Shown here piece by piece: positions 9,525 through 20,592 of a stretch of DNA of 64,000 bases (within the stretch, counting starts at the first letter, position 1; each line of letters starts with the position of its first letter). The DNA comes from Zygnema cylindricum (Eukaryota; Streptophyta; Zygnematophyceae; Zygnematales; Zygnemataceae). The stretch lies in contig JBBHKE010002532.1 in NCBI GenBank assembly GCA_037447655.1, positions 62,001 through 126,000 on the forward strand, given 5' to 3'. Position numbers and translations under genes: made by a program. The notes beneath the pieces were generated by a model. The model saw nothing but the letters and a program-made list of their open reading frames with translations. It searched no databases and was not told the origin of the DNA.

Positions 9525-10474
9525 TGTTGAAAAAGGTATTTTATAGTCTTGTCCTTTATGGTCTTCCAGCAGCCCTCATACTTCTCGTAGTCACTGAGGA
9601 CTTGCAGGCAGCCATGGCTGTCTCATACAGGTAAGGAGACGGAGTAGAAGCTTTATATTCATGCAAAACTTAGGTAGTCCCTAATAGGAATTGAACCGGT
9701 GACCTCCGGATATTGGCCGTACGGCGCAGCCGTCAACCTTATCCACTAGGTCCTCCCGAAACGATATGCATACTGGGTTCGGTATTTATTTAAAATTTAA
9801 CATGTCGGCATACTTCACTTAAACATATTACTGGACGAAAAGAACATGAAACGTGCGAGACCGCACGAAATAAAGTACCGCACGAAATGACATCAAATTT
9901 TGACGGACGAAATTGAAAGTCGTTCACGATCGACGGCTCGCGGAGGAGACAGAATTTCGGAATGGTTTTTGGCGGTTTGCTGAGCATATGTCGGCGGGTG
10001 ACACGTGGCAAATGATGATTGGACAACGGGTATCACGGAGAGAGCAACTTTGGTTCAAGAATTGACACGCGTCAGCGGAGCGGCCATGCCGTACTATAGC
10101 CGTACAAGAAGTACAACGGTACCCGTACCTTCTTGTACCTTACAACCATTTGATTGGATAAGTACACTAGTAGTAGGCTTAGAGAGATAGTTTAGGACTT
10201 AGAATATTTCTTGGATTCAACCTCTCTCCTAGAGTGCCTCTGTATTTATAGGCCATCTTTGGCCAGCCATAACTTAATGCTCAGGTGAGCAAATTCAGTG
10301 ATTCTTTTTGCAGCAGACTCAGGGGAGTCCAAGCTACAGAAGGGTGTAGTCGGTCAGAGTTTTTGCGTCCCAGGGTGGGACTTATTCATTGTCAAAGTCA
10401 AAAGTGCATATACTACCCTAGAGGCTTCACATAAGCTGGACATTCTGTGTATTAATGGAGGTCACAGAATTACA
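9525..10474 (+). repeat. 3' LTR of element A
   Basis: This is a 950-bp copy of 4244-5192. It carries the antisense tRNA-like module at 9682-9757, an ACACGTGGC box near 10001, and a TATTTATA near 10243. It ends GAATTACA at 10474, after which the coding frame of B resumes at once. Confidence 0.92.
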
Positions 10475-12188
10475 AGTGAAAAGGAACTCGAGACTTCCCT
10501 CAATTCAAGCTTTAGACTTTGAGGGAGGACGAAGAAGCATCAAAAGATTACATATAAAACAGGTTGCTCACAAGGTAACTAAGCTGTCCCATCCATACTC
10601 AAAGGCAATGAATGGTTCGGAGAAAGATAGATGGGTTAGAGCCAGAAATGGTGAGATGGCCTCCATCATGGAAGCAAATACTTCGGAGCTGGTGGACTGT
10701 CCTCCGGACAGAAAACTGATTGGGTGCAAATGTGTGTTTAAACTGAAATTGAACCCAGATAATACCATTAAGAGATATAAGGCTCTGTTGGTAACAAAGA
10801 GGTTTACCCAAAAAGATGGGATAGATTATGAGGACACTTTTGCTCTGGTGGTTCGGTTCCCATCAGTAAGAATTCTCCTCAGTCTAGCGGCATCGGAAAA
10901 CATGGAAATACATCAGATGGATATTAAGACCGCCTTCCTCAATGGTGAGTTAAAGGAAAAAATCTTCATGCAACAACCAGAGGGGTTTGCAGAGGAAGGA
11001 GAGGAGAGCAAAGTCCGCAGACTCATAAAGTCTTTATATGGACTAAACCAGACTCCAGACTATGGAATAAGAAACTAGATGAGTTTCTCACCAGTCAAAG
11101 ATATAAGCGGATCATCTCCGACCACTCTATTTATATGTTTGAAGATGACTATGGTGTTATTTTCTTTGCAATTTATATGGATGATTTGCTAGTATTAAGT
11201 AAGTCTATGGAAAAAAACAATAAGGTAAAGAAAGATCTTAGAAGCATATTTGACATGAAGGATTTAATGGAGCCAAAATATATTATAGGAATTCAAATAG
11301 AAAAATATAGAGGGAAAAGGATTATCAAACTTACTCCAAAATAGGCTATAAAGAATATGCTTGAGAAATTCCAGATGGAAAAGGCAAACAGATGTACAAC
11401 TCCCATGGATTTGAAAAAAGTAAGTGATGGGAGTGTAGAAGGAGGAGTGATAATCTTAGATGATCAGATGAGTCTAAAAAAGAGACAATTTATGAAGTCT
11501 ATTTTTTATAAGCACGTTGTAGGAAGCTTAATCTATTTTATGAACTATAATAGGCCAGACATAGTGACAGCAGTTGGAGTCCTCATTAGGAGTCTTAATG
11601 TTCATAGGAAGAGAGACTAGGAGGCAACCAAGAGAGACATGAGATATCTGGTAGGATAAAGGGATTTATGGTTACATTAGGGAGGTGAGCACACTGACAT
11701 CAGTACTTGGAGTGATGCTAGTTATGGGGATGCACCTATGAGAAGATGCCCTTCTAGGTCTGTGTTGTATGTGGGGAAAGGTGTTTGCTGTGTGAGTAGC
11801 AAGCAACAAAAGGTGGTTGCTTAGTCCACTATGGAGGCTGAGTATATGGCCTCTTGTTCTGATGTTAAAGAATTGATGTGGGTCAAATCTTTGTTACAAG
11901 AACTGGGGTATATGATGGAGGGAGTGCATGAAGTGTTATGTGATAATCAGGCTGCCATTGCAATTGGAGCATATCCAAAGCATCACTTTAAGGCTAAACA
12001 TATGGACATAAGATTGACTATTGTGAGGGAAAAGATTGAAAACAAAATTGTGAATCTTGTGTATATGGCTGATGGGGAAATGGTGGCTGATATGATGACC
12101 AAACCTGTGTCATCTCTCAAGTTAAAATATTGTAGAGAAAAATGTGGACTAAAAGAGAAACTGAAATTAGACTACAAAATAAGAGGAG
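10475..12188 (+). pseudogene. Copia element B, part 2: RT and RNase H, broken
   Basis: The first stretch to 11078 encodes the linker end and RT N-terminus (IGCKCVFKLKLN, VHQMD-equivalent IHQMDIKTAFLNG). A frameshift near 11060 is followed by an active-site box reading YMDD (11174-11185), a stop near 11342 and another near 11618. RNase H resumes at 11831 with MEAEYMAS and DNQAA, ending near 12206 inside the LTR. A polypurine tract (AAATAAGAGGAG) abuts the LTR at 12189. This continues part 1 after removal of A. Confidence 0.85.
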
Positions 12189-13172
12189 TGTTGAAATCAA
12201 AGGATTAAGAGGGTATTTTCTAGGTTGGAATAGATTAAGTAAAAGCGCAGGCAGTCTACCTCCACCTTCTCTCTCTAGCCCCCATCCTTGTTGTAGTCAC
12301 TGAAGGTGAAAGAGAGTGGTGGAGCCATGGCTACCTTGGCTACAGAGGCAAGATTATAGAGTGACATAAGTCACTCTTAACAAAATGGTTAAGTACCGGA
12401 GGACTCAAACCTTCAACCGGCACAGAGAGGCCTAGCCATCAGCTCTAATTGGTATGTCGAAGAAGTTCGTTAGAAAATATAGGGTTTGCGTTTTATCTAA
12501 AAATTACTAAAGAACCTTAATCTGGTTAACGTAATTAGAGATAACAAGCATATAGACTCATTTTAATATAGTGCGAACAAAAACCCGCACGAAACAAATG
12601 TACAAGACATTTGTTTTAAACGGCTAATACTAGAAGTCGATTTTAATCCGACGGCACGCGTCATCACAAAGACCTTGGAATGGCCGATTAAGTGGATTGC
12701 GGGCGTGAAATGATTTGGTGCCACGTGGCACAATAGAATTGGAAAGCGAGAATCCCGGGGAGCATGGGAACAAGTTTGGAGGAGACAGACGTTTACTCTA
12801 TGGCCTTGTCTTAAACATGCCGTACAGAAAGGACGTCGGCCATAGTACCTTTCTATACGTTGGTTCGTACATCAGTAGATAGGGGTTGTGAGAGATGTTT
12901 AATGCTTTAGAGGATTGAGGAGGTAGCCGCCTCTTTCCCAATGAGCTTGTATAAATATTGACATCTTTGCCACTTGATAATTAATCGCCTGGTTGAGCGT
13001 TTTCAGTGATTCTTCTTGCTGTGGACTCAAGGGAGTCCAAAATGCACAAGGGTGCAGTCAGACAGTCTATTTGCATGCTTGGGTAGCAGCGTTCGTGGTT
13101 GAAGAAGGGTTAGTCAAAAACTATCTAGAGGCTTCTTGAATTTTGTAGTCCAATGGAGGACACATAATTGTG
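12189..13172 (+). repeat. Shared LTR between elements B and E (family 2)
   Basis: It starts TGTTGAAATCAAAGG after B's polypurine tract and is followed by gag of E, so one LTR serves as 3' LTR of B and 5' LTR of E. It has an antisense tRNA-like module (12396-12460), a perfect G-box GCCACGTGGC (about 12720-12729), TATAAATA near 12950, and the leader hairpin near 13024. It has no clean CA end; the boundary at about 13172 is set by where gag-like sequence begins. Confidence 0.8.
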
Positions 13173-13541
13173 GATGGAGAGGGAACATTTTGAGAAAAAA
13201 CTATACGGCATAGTGTCCGAGCGAATTTGATGCCCAACTCCACCCTGGTTTGGAGGAACACGTTTTTCTGGCACCCCCACCACTACAACTGCCAGACCAT
13301 TAGCCACTATTGCGATTGATGACGAGGAAGGGGAGGAAATTGTCATGGAAAGAGAAAATGGTGGAGTTGCTTCTCAAGGGACTCTATTGTCAAGGACGAT
13401 AACGGCAACAGCACCACAAGCAATGGTCATAGGGAGTCATAGTGAACGGCCAGAGTATAAAAAGAGGAACTATAAAGACAAGGTTGCTAAACTCTTAATT
13501 CTCAAAAGTTTAGTGAAGGGCATTGCCATTCCTCTTATGCA
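13173..13541 (+). pseudogene. Element E gag N-terminal part, degraded
   Basis: Short gag matches (EKKLYGIVSE-like, PPWFGGTRF-like) follow the LTR. The primer site and about 70-80 bases of gag present in other copies are deleted at the LTR edge, so this copy could not be reverse transcribed. The segment stops near the zinc knuckle where a solo LTR is inserted. Confidence 0.65.
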
Positions 13542-14433
13542 TGTTATGAAAAGAGGTAATTAACAGTTAACCTCTTTATTTTTATTAATAGTTAGACTCT
13601 AAAGTGAGAGGGAGTGGATCAAAGGCACGACATGGTTGTCGCGATATTTAGAAGGTGACAACCTAAAGTAGTAGGTCATTTTACCAAAATTGTGACCACG
13701 GCCGGATTTAAACTGCGACGTACGGATTATGCATAGTCGGGTGCCTTAACCATTAAAGCCTTGACAAAACGATACACCTTTGATGTTTCACAAATTACTT
13801 AACCATTGATGCACACCAAATTGACTACTAGGCGCATATGCAGCAATTCATGCACGAATGTGAATACGAACTGTGTAAACATATTTGATCGGACGACCAT
13901 CATTGCAGCGGCCACCTGGAATGAGCTTTTGGCGACCTTTGGAGATAACGTCACCCGATGCCACGTGGCGCCACATTATTAAATAACGGCAAAGATGGGA
14001 GGAGGAACCATGGCTCTTGATTTGACAGGCATCACCTTGAAGGCCATGTCGTACAATGGCTTTGCAATAAGTACATCGCCTACTCTACCTTCTTGTACTA
14101 TACAGTGATCCTATTGGACTAAGGTTTAGTAGTAGGTAGTCGTGAGTAGGCAGACCAGGACTTAGTGAAATTTAGGTACCTCTCTATAACAGAGCTTGTA
14201 ACTATAAATGTCATCTTTGAGCAGCCATAACTTACTGCTAAGGGGAGCAAATTCAATGATTCTTTTCGCGTTTAGCTCAAAGTAGTCGGGCCTTTACAAG
14301 GGTGAGGGTGGTCAAAATACTTGTGTGCCAAGATGGCACTTATTTTTTGAGAAAGTGGGAGGGGCAAATATTATCCTAGAGGCTTTACATAGGCAGCTCA
14401 TTATGTGGGGTCAATGAAAACCATAGAATTGCA
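13542..14433 (+). repeat. Solo LTR (family D) inserted in element E gag
   Basis: This 892-bp LTR runs from TGTTATGAAAAGAGG to AATTGCA. It is homologous to the solo LTR at 1561-2466 in the opposite orientation. It has a G-box CCACGTGGC (about 13961-13969) and an antisense tRNA-like module (13701-13766, A box TTTAATGGTTAAGGC). Flanks ATGCA and ACTAT do not match, so the target duplication has decayed. Gag of E resumes right after at the zinc-knuckle end (AECSKL). Confidence 0.8.
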
Positions 14434-16386
14434 ACTATATCGCGGAGTGTTCTAAACTAACTTAAATTTGGTTGAAAGAAAGGCAGAATGGACCTCCGAA
14501 AGGAAATAAGAAGGCTTTTGTGACGCAAGTACTTGAGGAAGAATCCGAGGAAGACGTGCTCTTGTTGGATGAGAAGATAGAGGTGAAAACCGAGGTCGAA
14601 ATTCCACTAAAACATAAATGTGCTTTCGGGGGATTGACTAGTGAAAAAGGTTGGATTGTGGATTCAGGTGCTATATGCACATGTGTAATGATAAACACTT
14701 ATTCGCAAAGATGAGAAAGATTCTCATCGTAGAGATAAAGTATAGGGATGGGAGGGTAGTCACAACTACTTTGGTAGGATCAGTAGATCTGAAAGTTTTA
14801 GTGGAGGGAAAGACATCCATAGTTACATTCTCTGATGTGTTGTTCATTCCTGAGTTAAACAAAAACCTCATCTCAACATCTGCGTTAGATGATAACGGTC
14901 TTGAAACTAGCCATAGGATGAACCTTTGCTAGCTTTAGGGAGGAAGTTTATTTCACTGCTGAAAAGGGTAGGCAAGGGATGTTTAGGCTGATTTTAAGCA
15001 ATGAAAAGAATAAACTTTATTATGATGGTGTTCATGATATTATGTTATGGCATAAGAGGCTTAGACATGTGAATTTAGAAAAGTTGAAAGAAATAAAAAA
15101 GATGGGAGTAGTGAAAGGGATTCAGTTTGGACAAGGTGAATATCTAAGTGACTGTAGTGGGTGTGCTGAAGGAAAGGCGCACAGGTTACCCTTTCCAAAA
15201 GTAGCCACTTATAAAGAAGCAAGTATTTTAGATTTGGTACACACTGATATCTGGGGACCAGCTAGAGTGCCTTCACCCGGAGGTAAAAGGTTTATGATGA
15301 CTATCACTGACGATTGGTCTCGGTATTTAAAAGTGTGTTTCGTTAGAAATAGATCAGAGGCACCACATATTTTCGATAAAGCATGGAGTGAGAAACTCCA
15401 TGAAACTACTATTAAGAGAGTAACGAGTGATAATAGGGGAGAGTATACCTCTAATCAGTTTAAGGATTTTTTGAAAGAAAATGGATTACAACACCAAAAG
15501 ATAGTCCCTCAAAATCTTGAGCAGAATGGTGTAGCTGAGAGGTTAAATAGGACACTAAGTGATAGTGCCACAAGTATGCAGTCAGATAAGAAGATAGGGA
15601 AAAGATTTTGGGCCGAAGCAATGAACTGTGCAAACTATCTCTAGAATAGAGCTCTTACTTCCTAAGTAAAAAGACAGATACCTTATGAGAGATGGACCGG
15701 CCGAAAACCAAATGTTTCACACTTAAAGGATTTCGCTAGCCAAGTGTTCAATCTAGATACAGATCGGTCGAATTGGAAGTTAATTCTAGAAGGAAAACCA
15801 TGATATTTACTAGGATATAATGAAGATGTAAAAGGGTATAGAGTCTATGATATTAAGAGAGAAGATATAATTCGAGTGAAGCATTTAGTGGTTATGGATG
15901 AAGGGAAATCAATACATCTCTTTAAGTATACAAAGTTAGTTATAATCAAATTTGAGTCTGAAAATTCTAATGACTTTGAGCTTCCAAATTATCCAAGACG
16001 ATAATGATTTTGCATGTACAAATCAGATCGGAAAGGAACAAACACTGGAACCTCAAGAGACAACTCGGCTAGAAGTGGGAGAAATGGTGGAAATTAAACC
16101 GTAACCAAAGGAGAGGGGAGAAGCTGAAATATTTAAAAGGAATCCGCAAGAGCCATTTATACCACCGACATATTTTGAGGGAGGAACAAGAAGCAGCAAA
16201 AGGCTGCAAGAAAAAAATTTCAACAACAAGGTAACAAAACTGTCTCATCCAGATGAACCACAAACCTATAAAGTGGCAATAAACTGTCCGGAAAGAAACG
16301 GATGGAAAACAACCATCAACAAGGAAATGGCCTCAATTATGGCGGCCGATACCTGGGAGTTGGTGGACTGTCCACCTGACCGAAAG
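14434..16386 (+). pseudogene. Copia element E: protease, integrase, linker
   Basis: The order is the zinc-knuckle end, an acidic spacer, a protease with the DSGA motif (near 14662) and a frame change just after, then a long open stretch (14979-15644) with WHKRLRHV, CSGCAEGK, VHTDIWG, SDNRGEY and the Glu motif GVAERLNRTL. After 15644 stops accumulate through the GY and linker regions. The reading ends at CPPDRK near 16386, exactly before the part of RT with which element C begins at 3131. Element F then follows in the opposite orientation. Confidence 0.85.
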
Positions 16387-17892
16387 GTAAGGACACCAAC
16401 ATAATATGCATTCTTCTTTTTATTACTCAAGTTAAGCCTAAACATTCCTTGGCTACCCTTATCTGTTGTGAAGTAGACTTCATCCCAATACTTAGCTGTG
16501 AAGACTCCCTTTTTAGTGAAGGTATCAAACTCTTTATCATCTAACACAGAGGTAGAGACAAGAATTTTACTCAGCTGAAGAATGTAGAGTATATTTGAGA
16601 AAGTGAGTATAGAAGTCTAGCCCTTCACTAAGACTTTCAAATCTACCGAACCCACTAGATCGGTAGTAACTACTCTCCCATCCCCATACTCTATCTCTAT
16701 AGTAGGGATCTTTCTTAGTGCCTAACACGACACATATGCATGGATGCACCTGAATTGATGATCCATCCTTCTTATAGAGCTTCCCGAATGGCTCCAAGAG
16801 CACACTTCTGTTTCCGAGGGATCTCCCTCTCCTCCAAATTCTTGTCTAGAAGGAGCTCCCCATCCTCCTCCTCAGAGGCCTCATCCTCCTCAGTCTCCCC
16901 TTTCACTTGTATGACCACAAGTGCCTTCTTTTTTCCTTCGAAAGATCCCCCTACACGGTTCTTTTGGAGCCTAAGCTATGACAGCTTGGTGCAATCCGCT
17001 ATGAAGTGTCCTGGCTTTTTGCAGAAATGACAAAGACCCTTTGGGGGCCTTGGTCCTCAAGATTGATCTTTCTATCCTTTGAAGTTACCGTACAGCTTCC
17101 TCGACTCCTTCCCCCACCAATTCGTTCCGGCAACTAGAGCTTGAACGCTCTTTCCTCCTCTCCAAATCTCAAAAGTGTTCTCTTGCACGCGTATCATCCA
17201 AACAACTATGTTCCACTTCCAAGAACTATCATCCATTTCCTGCACTCGATACACTATGTTCTCATATTCATCAGGCAACTACATGATGAGAGTGTTGACT
17301 TTCATCTTCATTGTACTTGTCCACCCAACACTTTCCATCTCCATATACAAACAAGAGAGGTCATTCCAGTAATCCAACATTGTCCCCCCTTTGTTAGTGT
17401 AATCCCTTAACCTTTGCTTGGCCTACTAGAGCTCTCGAATGTTACCAGCTCTATAGATCTCCACTAAAGTCACCCACAACTCCTCATCCTTGAGAATATG
17501 AAGATGAGAGGTTGCCAAAGTTTTAGTGAGGTGCCTCAAAACGAAATGCCTGGCAGCCAAGTTTGTGTTTTCCCACGTTTGAATATCATTTTTCTCGGTC
17601 TTCGAAGCTACTGCTTGGGTTTTGTGGTGACAGGAGTGAGAGGTGTCTCTTTCCCTTTCCCCTCTCAAACACACTGCTGTCTTCGTCGTATGCCTCCTCC
17701 GTTGGGGCAGATGCTGGTGCAGAAAACCTCACTGAACTAAACTGTTGTGAGATTCCCTGAGATGGAAGTTTTACTTGTCCAGTGACAATACCGCAGTATC
17801 GTTTTTCACACAAAGCCCGTACCATCATGGTATCCCAATAAATGAACATAGATCCATTGATAAAGGGCACCCTAAAGGGTGGGCCCATAACC
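16387..17892 (-). pseudogene. Copia element F: gag and protease, 3'-truncated
   Basis: Read on the minus strand, gag begins at or just inside the LTR edge (VMGPPFRVPFING near 17890), changes frame near 17600 and 17430, and ends with an intact in-frame CCHC knuckle (CHFCKKPGHFIADC, about 17035-16994). The protease region follows with stops and lacks a clear DSGAS. The reading ends at YYVGV (about 16400), one step before the WHKRL motif with which element B starts at 3131. F and B therefore fit as two parts of one element. Confidence 0.85.
17878..17892 (-). other. Primer-binding site of element F
   Basis: GGTTATGGGCCCACC on the minus strand, identical to the sites of A and K, next to the end of F's LTR. 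Half-tRNA-iMet type. Confidence 0.75.
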
Positions 17893-19046
17893 AGCAATTC
17901 TGTGTCCCTTATTGGACTACAGAATTCAAGAAGCCTCTAGATAGTTTTTGACTCACCCTTCTTCAACTAGGACCGCTGCTACCTAAGCAAGCAAATAGAA
18001 TATCTGACTACACCCCTCTGGTGTCTGGACTCCTTTGAGTCCACAGCAAGAGGAATCACTGAAAAAGCCCAACCATGCAATTCATTATCAAGTGGGAAAG
18101 TTGCCAATATTTATACAAGCTCATTAAGAGAGAGGCGGCTACCACCTCAATCCTCTCAATTCCTAAACCCCCCTCATAACCCCTAACTACTGATGTACAA
18201 ACCAATTAGAGAACTGTATAGTATAGAAATGTACTATGGCCGACGTCCTTTTTGTACAGCCTGTGTACGACAAGGCTATAAAGTAGACGTCTGTCTCCTC
18301 CAAACCCTTTTCCATACTCCCTAGGATTCCTGCTTTCCAATTTTATCGTACCACGTGGCACCAGGTCATGTCACGCCCGCAAACTGCCAAAGTGGCCATT
18401 CCAAAGTATTCGCAATGATGTGTGCCGTCAGATTAAAACCGTTTTTTAATGTTTGCTGTTTAAAACAAATGTCCGGTACATTTGTTTTCGTGCGTGTTTT
18501 TGTTCGCACTATATTACGATGAGTCTCTATTCTTGTTATCTTTAATTTCGTTTACCGGATTAAGGTTCCTTAGTAATGTTTAACTAAAACGCAAATTCTA
18601 TATACTCAAACGAACTTCTCCGACAGACGAATTAGAGCTAACCACTACGCCTCGCTCTGCCGGTTGAACGTTCGAGTTCTACCCGTCTAATTTTTTTTGT
18701 CAAAAGTGATTTATGTCACTCTACAATCTTGCCTGTGTAGCCAAGGCAACCATTGCTCCACAACTCTCTCTCACCTTCAGTGACTAGAACAAGTAGGGGG
18801 CTAGAGAGAGAAGGTGGAGAAAGACTGCATGCGCTTTTGTTACGGACTAAACTTTTTTGTCAAAAGTGATTTATGTAACTCTACAATCTTGCTTGTGTAG
18901 CCAAGGCAACCATTGCTCCACAACTCTCTCTCACCTTCAGTGACTACAACAAGTAGGGGGCTAGAGAGAGAAGGTGGAGGAAGAATGCCTGCGCTTTTAC
19001 TTAAATCTATTCAGACCTAGAACATACCCTATAAATCCCTTGATTT
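17893..19046 (-). repeat. 5' LTR of element F, with internal 160-bp duplication
   Basis: A family-2 LTR on the minus strand, about 1154 bp instead of about 1.0 kb because a 160-bp block (about 18692-18851) is repeated in tandem (about 18852-19011). It has a G-box CCACGTGGC at 18351-18359 and an antisense tRNA-like module at 18620-18688 (B box GTTCGAGTTC). Its expected first bases TGTTG are missing at 19046, where LTR G begins head to head. Confidence 0.75.
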
Positions 19047-20046
19047 TGTTGAAATAATTAGTTTTATTTGTGTAATTTCTAGGTCTAAATAGATTAGAGA
19101 AAAAAGACAAAAAAAGTGCAGGCAGCCTGCCTCCATCCCTTCTCCATCCCCATACTTGTTGTAGTCACTGAAGGAGAGAGAGAGTGATGGATCCATGGCT
19201 ACCTCAGCTCCATAGGCAGGACTAAAGAGTGACTTAAGTCACTCTCAACGAAAGGTTGAGTCCGGCAAGACTCGAACCTCCGACCGTCAGAGTGCGGCGT
19301 AGCCGTCAGCTCTAACTAGTCTGTCATAGAAAATCCGTCAAGATACATACGGTTTGAGACCTATTTAAAATTGTGTACGGTCTTGAAATTGATTAACTAA
19401 AATATGAACGAAGGAACATAGAACTAGTTAATGTTCAGAGCGGACGTCATTTCGCACGAAACAAATGAATCAGACATTAGTTTTGACGGCTAACATTCAA
19501 TGTCAGATTTAATCCTACGGCATACATCGCTGCCGCCATCCCGGAATGGTCACTTTGGCGTTTATGGATGTAGCATGACCAGGCGCCATGTGGAGGGATA
19601 ACATTTGGTCGTAGGAATTCCGAGGAGAGTACCGACGAGTGAAAGGTTGACACGCGTCCAAATAGCGGCTTTGTCGTACACAGGCCGTACATAAAGGACA
19701 TCGGCCGTAGTACCTTTCTGTACTTTACAGTTATGTGACAGGGTCGTGTTGTAGTAGATGGGGGTTTTGAGAGGGAAGTAGGACTTAGTATTTTTTTAGA
19801 CAGTCACCTCTCCCTTGGGAGCTTTGTGTAAATTGGCATCTTTGCCACCTCATAACCTATCAGCTGGTTGGCCGTTTTCAGTGTTTTTTATGCTACAGAC
19901 TCAAGGGAGTCTAAGCTGCACAGAGGTGCAGTCAAACTGATAGTTTGCACTCTTTGGCAACAGTGGTTGTGGCTTGAAGTGGTTTAGTCAAAATCTATGT
20001 AGAGGCTTCTTGAATTCTGTAGTCCAATGGAGGACACATAATTGCT
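19047..20046 (+). repeat. LTR G (family 2), head to head with LTR F
   Basis: It starts TGTTGAAATAATTAG and ends near ACACATAATTGCT. The antisense tRNA-like module at 19260-19328 has the best B box in the window (GGTTCGAGTCT). The G-box is mutated to CCATGTGG. No internal coding sequence follows, so it is a solo or stranded LTR. The leader hairpin here is AGACTC/GAGTCT. Confidence 0.75.
19260..19328 (-). other. tRNA-like module, antisense in LTR G
   Basis: On the minus strand: GACTAGTTAGAGC (A-box-like), ACGGCTACGCC, then GGTTCGAGTCT (B box), about 45 bases apart. The equivalent modules in LTRs I (20797-20862), its duplicate (23858-23923) and J (29047-29113) keep the same layout. Confidence 0.6.
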
Positions 20047-20055
20047 GATTTGAAC

Positions 20056-20592
20056 AGCCCTACATTATTGGATAACAGAGAAGATGGGAGGAGGAACCAT
20101 GGCTCTCGATTTGACAAACGTCACCTTGAAGGCCATGTCGTACAATGGCTGTACAACAAGAACATTGCCTACTATACCTTCTTGTACTATACAGTGATCT
20201 TATTAGACTAGGGTTTAGTAGTAGGTAGTCGTGAGTAGGCAGACCAAGACTAAATGAAATTTAGGTACCTTTTTGTAAGAGAGCTTGTAAATATAAAGGT
20301 CATCTTTAACCAGCCATAACTTACTGCTCAATGGAGCAAATTACGTGATTATTTTTGCATTCTGCTCAAAGAAGTCGGGTCCTCACAAGGATGAGGGTGG
20401 TCAAAATACTTGTGTGCCAAGAGGGCACTTATTCATTGAGAAAGAAGAAGGGGCATAAATTATCCTAGAGGCTTTATATAGGCTGCCCATTCTGTGGGTC
20501 AATGGAGACCACAGAATTGCAGGTAATGGCCCAACTCTCTACGGTGCCCATATTTGATGGATCATACTTTCTTTATTGGAAAATGATGATTG
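20056..20592 (+). repeat. Truncated family-D LTR (H) with gag stub
   Basis: The last about 465 bases of a family-D LTR (from a motif like CATTATTGGATAACAGAG to GAATTGCA at about 20521) are followed by a decayed primer site (GGTAATGGCCCAACT) and about 55 bases of gag start (VPIFDGSYFLYW). It is cut by the start of LTR I at 20593. Confidence 0.7.

Larger units (their letters stand above)
4244..10474 (+). mobile_element. Copia LTR retrotransposon A, full length, nested in B
   Basis: The order is 5' LTR (4244-5192), primer site (5193-5207), gag, protease, integrase, RT, RNase H, polypurine tract, 3' LTR (9525-10474). This is the Ty1/copia order, with integrase before RT. The 6231-bp element interrupts B in its integrase-RT linker. 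Flanks are TATGA and AGTGA, which is not a clean five-base duplication, but dropping one flank copy returns B to frame. In the LTR region I compared (the first about 220 bases) the copies differ at roughly 15 positions, so the insertion is older than K. Stops and frameshifts make it non-autonomous. Confidence 0.92.

Noticed and set aside
19255-19330. A functional nuclear tRNA gene
   Set aside because: A and B boxes are present, but T-stem pairing is poor, acceptor ends do not pair, and it lies inside an LTR in many copies. Kept only as tRNA-like.
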